Shown: positions 61,008 through 64,000 of the stretch, in pieces
How positions within the stretch are numbered: position 1 is the first letter of the stretch
How the letters are laid out: every line of letters starts with the position of its first letter
Source: JAAYBQ01 sp035403465
GTDB lineage: Bacteria > Spirochaetota > UBA4802 > UBA5550
DNA length: 64,000 nt
Assembly (NCBI GenBank): GCA_035403465.1
Contig: DAONFG010000001.1
Location: 124,001-188,000 of the forward strand
Reading direction: 5' to 3'
Notes under the pieces: model-generated
Told to the model about the DNA's origin: nothing
The model's input: only the letters and a program-made list of their open reading frames with translations
Database searches by the model: none
Program-made: the position numbers and the translations under genes

Positions 61008-64000
61008 AGAGATACGTTTTCGCCATACTGCTTGCACTGCAGGTTGCCGCGGTGCTTTCATGTGAAACAAAAGACCCGTACGATGTATCGTTCAGCTATG
61101 CCGGTATTATAGACAAGGAGTACAGGTTCAATGTGGGACGGGTTATTCCGGTTACAATTGGGCAGTCGATTGAAACCGACGGAGACATTTCTTCAGACGG
61201 CATGTATTTTTACTACACATCAAATGTGGACAGCGGAAACTTTGATATCTACCTCAGGGCAATGAATAATATTACAACAGTCCGGATAACAGCTCATCCG
61301 TCAAAGGAGACAAACCCGGTTATTTCTCCTGACGGCGAAACACTCGCATTCGTGTCTTTCAGGGACGACCCTGAAGGTGATATTTATACAGTTGATATTG
61401 ACGCGGAGAAACTTATCCGCAATGGAAAAGAGAGCGCAGAGTCAAATGATACCCTTGACTCGAAACTGGTGAACCTGACCGCGGAGCAGCAGGGAGAATC
61501 AGGCGCTAACCTGGCAATCCGCGAGGCCAACCCGGCCTGGAGCCCGGACGGAAAGCACATCGCCTATTCACGCACAATGCGCGGCTCAACTGAAATCTGG
61601 ATCATGAAAAAAAACGGGAAGGATAAAAAACAGCTTACATCTGATGGAGGTGATTACCCTTCATTTTCTCCTGACGGGATGAACATCGTTTATGTTTCAT
61701 ACAGTGGAAGCAACGATGGTGAGATTTATACTCTAAATATTGAATCGGGAAAAACAGAAAAGGTGCAGGCAGAGCCCGGGATCAAACTATATCCCTGCTA
61801 CGCCGGCAGCGAGGGGAAATTCATATATTCGCTCATAGCGATAGACACAAATCAAAACGGCAGGCTTGACCTTGATGACCGGTCCGTGCTTCAATACTCC
61901 GATGTCAGGGGAGGAAATTCCTACAGGCTCACAAAACAATCAGTATCCTCATTCAAGGCAAAGTGGCTGAGTGCGGTAAAGACAAGGGACTACCAGGGGA
62001 TAATTCTTTATACAGACATTACCGGCGAAAACATAAACCTCAACATAATACCGGACAGCGGCATCATCCCTAAAAAACAGAACGCAAAACTGCAGCTTGA
62101 ATACTGCAGCACTTACCTTGAAGAATGGGACGATGCCGAGAGATACGAAATGTCCCTTGAAGCAGTGAACTTTTTTTTCGGAAGCAGCAAAGATAATTCC
62201 GCCAGGACCTATGTTGACCGGTCACTGGGGATGTCTGCGTCGTATTATATAATGGCAGGGAGAAAACAGGATGCAGAGAAGGTCATAGCCCTTCTGAGGA
62301 AACGGGCTTCTGAGAAGAACCCCTACGCGTCGCTGCAGCTCCGGATAGCAGAGGATATGCTTGCCGGAAGAAAAGGGAGCAATGAAAAGATGCTGGATAC
62401 GCTCCGCAGCGACAAAGATAAAAGTTTTTATATACCATTCGCAACTGAAGATGTTGGAGACCTGTACTACTCTTCCGGAAACAGGGAGGCGGCATCGCGC
62501 GTATACAGCGCAATAATAAAAACATACCCCGACTATGAGCGGGCAATGGATATCCACGTAAAGATTTCGCTATGCGATGACGACCTGCGTTCAAGGCAGC
62601 TCTCTGAATCAGCAGTAAATGTTCTCTCTTCTGGCAACGCTAACCAGAGAATAACAGTTGTTCGTAACCTCATATATGGTTTTCAGAAGGGTGACTTCCC
62701 TGCGGCATCGGCAGCATCATACCTGAAAAATGTTTCAGTGCTTAAGGAAAAGTTTAAAGATGATAAAAAGATTCTGCCAGTGATTAAATATTCGGCGGGC
62801 CTGCTTTATCTTAAAGCCGGTGATTCAGGGAACGCATCCAGGGAGTTGAAAGAGACCCTTGAGATAACGCCAAAAAACGACATCATCAGTCACCTTGCAA
62901 ATATAATAATGGGCGACATTGAACGAAGGGCGGGACGTTCCGGAGAAGCTGAAAAATATTACAGTGAGGGTTTCAACAGCCACTCAAGAAGGTTCAGGAC
63001 CGGGAATTTACGCGAGAGGCTTTCATGGCTTGTTGATTATTACGAGCAGACAGGGATAAGGCTTTCGGTTTCGGGCAGGTTCATGGAGGGCGCGCATAAC
63101 CATGAGAAGAATATACTCCTCCTTACAAAGATGCACAACAAAAGGCTCTTCCCTGAAATATATACCCGGTATGCCGCAAGGGCACATGTTCTTTATGTTG
63201 ATTCGTTTATTGAGTGGAAAGGGGAACAGGGAATCGCGGAGCTTGAAAAATCATACAATGACAACATGCCCCTTTTCAGGATGGACTTTAACAGGGCCGC
63301 GATCTACGGCCTTGCATATATTTATACAAAGAAGGCTCTCTACATAGAAAATACGCCCCCTGCAGATACTGATACGCGGACGGAACCACTTGTAATTGAT
63401 GCGCTTGCAAAGAGTGATCAACAGATCGAGTGGGCGCTCTTTCTCGATGATACATTCATTGAGCCTTACCTTCTGAAAAGCTGGAACTACCAGTTTATAG
63501 ACTACCGCCGCTCGACCGGTGACGAGGTATTCTCGGATTCTTCGGATAAATTCTTCCCGGAACACCTCTGGGAGAAAAGTGTGCCCATACTTGAAAAAGC
63601 GGTTACGGCGAATGATGAGTCAACGAACCCGGAAAACGAAGGGAACCTTAATCTCAACATGGCCAATACTTATTTTCTGCTTCAGAACTATCCGCGGGCT
63701 TTGAAGCATTACCAGCTTGCTGCAAAGTACAAGAAGAGCTTCGGAACTGAAACAGAGCAGGCTCTTTATCATTTTCATTACGGCTACTGTCACTGGCAGA
63801 ACAATGATACCGCGAAGGCCAGGGATGAAATAAGCAAGGCTTACGCAATATACAGGGGCATGACCGCGGGTAGAACAGGGATGTACGCGTCACAGTACCT
63901 TGTGTTCTACAGGTACTTTGCGCTTTTCAGCAGGTACGATGGAAAATATAGCGAGGCCATAAAGTGGTACAGGATGATCCTGGACCTTGCGGACGGGAAC
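61004..64000 (+). CDS. Large lipoprotein with TolB/PD40 propeller and TPR repeats (3' end beyond window)
   Basis: The open frame runs from the ATG at 61004 to the window edge, 999 codons, with no stop. It has a lipoprotein signal (LALQVAAVLSCE, lipobox LSC at about residue 20). A PD40/TolB-like propeller follows: NPVISPDGETLAFVSF, NPAWSPDGKHIAYSR and YPSFSPDGMNIVYVS mark repeats at about residues 105-120, 175-190 and 215-230. From about 350 to the end it consists of TPR-like helices (for example YYIMAGRKQDAEKVIALL and LNMANTYFLLQNYPRALKH). It is coupled (ATGA) to the DUF1318-like lipoprotein. It probably is a scaffold in the envelope; the function is unknown. Confidence 0.78.
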   Translation, partial: MKRYVFAILLALQVAAVLSCETKDPYDVSFSYAGIIDKEYRFNVGRVIPVTIGQSIETDGDISSDGMYFYYTSNVDSGNFDIYLRAMNNITTVRITAHPSKETNPVISPDGETLAFVSFRDDPEGDIYTVDIDAEKLIRNGKESAESNDTLDSKLVNLTAEQQGESGANLAIREANPAWSPDGKHIAYSRTMRGSTEIWIMKKNGKDKKQLTSDGGDYPSFSPDGMNIVYVSYSGSNDGEIYTLNIESGKTEKVQAEPGIKLYPCYAGSEGKFIYSLIAIDTNQNGRLDLDDRSVLQYSDVRGGNSYRLTKQSVSSFKAKWLSAVKTRDYQGIILYTDITGENINLNIIPDSGIIPKKQNAKLQLEYCSTYLEEWDDAERYEMSLEAVNFFFGSSKDNSARTYVDRSLGMSASYYIMAGRKQDAEKVIALLRKRASEKNPYASLQLRIAEDMLAGRKGSNEKMLDTLRSDKDKSFYIPFATEDVGDLYYSSGNREAASRVYSAIIKTYPDYERAMDIHVKISLCDDDLRSRQLSESAVNVLSSGNANQRITVVRNLIYGFQKGDFPAASAASYLKNVSVLKEKFKDDKKILPVIKYSAGLLYLKAGDSGNASRELKETLEITPKNDIISHLANIIMGDIERRAGRSGEAEKYYSEGFNSHSRRFRTGNLRERLSWLVDYYEQTGIRLSVSGRFMEGAHNHEKNILLLTKMHNKRLFPEIYTRYAARAHVLYVDSFIEWKGEQGIAELEKSYNDNMPLFRMDFNRAAIYGLAYIYTKKALYIENTPPADTDTRTEPLVIDALAKSDQQIEWALFLDDTFIEPYLLKSWNYQFIDYRRSTGDEVFSDSSDKFFPEHLWEKSVPILEKAVTANDESTNPENEGNLNLNMANTYFLLQNYPRALKHYQLAAKYKKSFGTETEQALYHFHYGYCHWQNNDTAKARDEISKAYAIYRGMTAGRTGMYASQYLVFYRYFALFSRYDGKYSEAIKWYRMILDLADGN

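Overview
The window reads as a stretch of a diderm bacterial chromosome of moderate GC content, most likely from the phylum Spirochaetota. The main reason is a radical SAM protein at 41.5-43.0 kb that matches, from memory, the spiro-SPASM family described from spirochaetes, sitting in an operon with sugar-nucleotide genes. Lipoproteins, an outer-membrane phospholipase A, a SurA-like chaperone and an AsmA-like protein show that the cell has an outer membrane. The taxonomic call is an inference; no rRNA or tRNA gene was recognised in the window.

Layout. 0.1-2.9 kb (+): SGNH hydrolase, MFS exporter, cation diffusion facilitator. 2.96-8.3 kb (-): a compact operon hemA - ahbD - fused ahbA/ahbB - ahbC - sirC, which covers glutamyl-tRNA reduction and the siroheme-dependent (Ahb) route to heme b. 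8.4-11.0 kb (-): feoAB ferrous iron uptake behind a well-formed promoter with a palindrome over its -10 region. 11.2-12.6 kb (+): CheY-like receiver and a cyclic-nucleotide-binding protein. 12.6-20.3 kb: PadR regulator, second SGNH hydrolase, PilZ protein, free-standing LON substrate-binding domain, hypothetical proteins, two related TPR/membrane proteins, an exported YidD-like protein, a free-standing DbpA RNA-binding domain and a methyltransferase. 20.4-22.9 kb (-): FtsK.

23.2-31.1 kb is an accessory (defence) island: DinD/BRO-type protein, type IIG restriction-modification enzyme with a repeat inserted in frame and an AT-rich specificity region, an AbiL-type pair (AAA ATPase + RloB/Toprim protein) bracketed by related MITE-like repeats, a winged-helix gene remnant, a thioesterase and a RelBE-type toxin-antitoxin pair.

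31.2-38.5 kb (-) is housekeeping: RNase J, dUTPase, rhomboid protease, flavin reductase, SEC-C methionine aminopeptidase, a lipoprotein and a TPR protein, plus a 58-residue membrane-protein gene on the opposite strand. 38.7-47.4 kb (+): citramalate synthase, SurA/PpiC chaperone, spiro-SPASM protein, SpsF-like and SpsG/PseG-like sugar proteins, nitroreductase, outer-membrane phospholipase A and a secreted alpha/beta hydrolase. 47.5-52.2 kb (-): an RND pump between two TetR regulators. 52.4-57.1 kb (-): alanyl-tRNA synthetase, a hypothetical protein and an M14 carboxypeptidase lipoprotein. 57.5-64.0 kb (+): AsmA-like protein, a DUF1318/YdbL-like lipoprotein and a large TolB/TPR lipoprotein that runs off the window, a set that recalls the ydbH-ynbE-ydbL operon of E. 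coli.

Gene functions were assigned by reading motifs and from remembered family features; no database search was possible.
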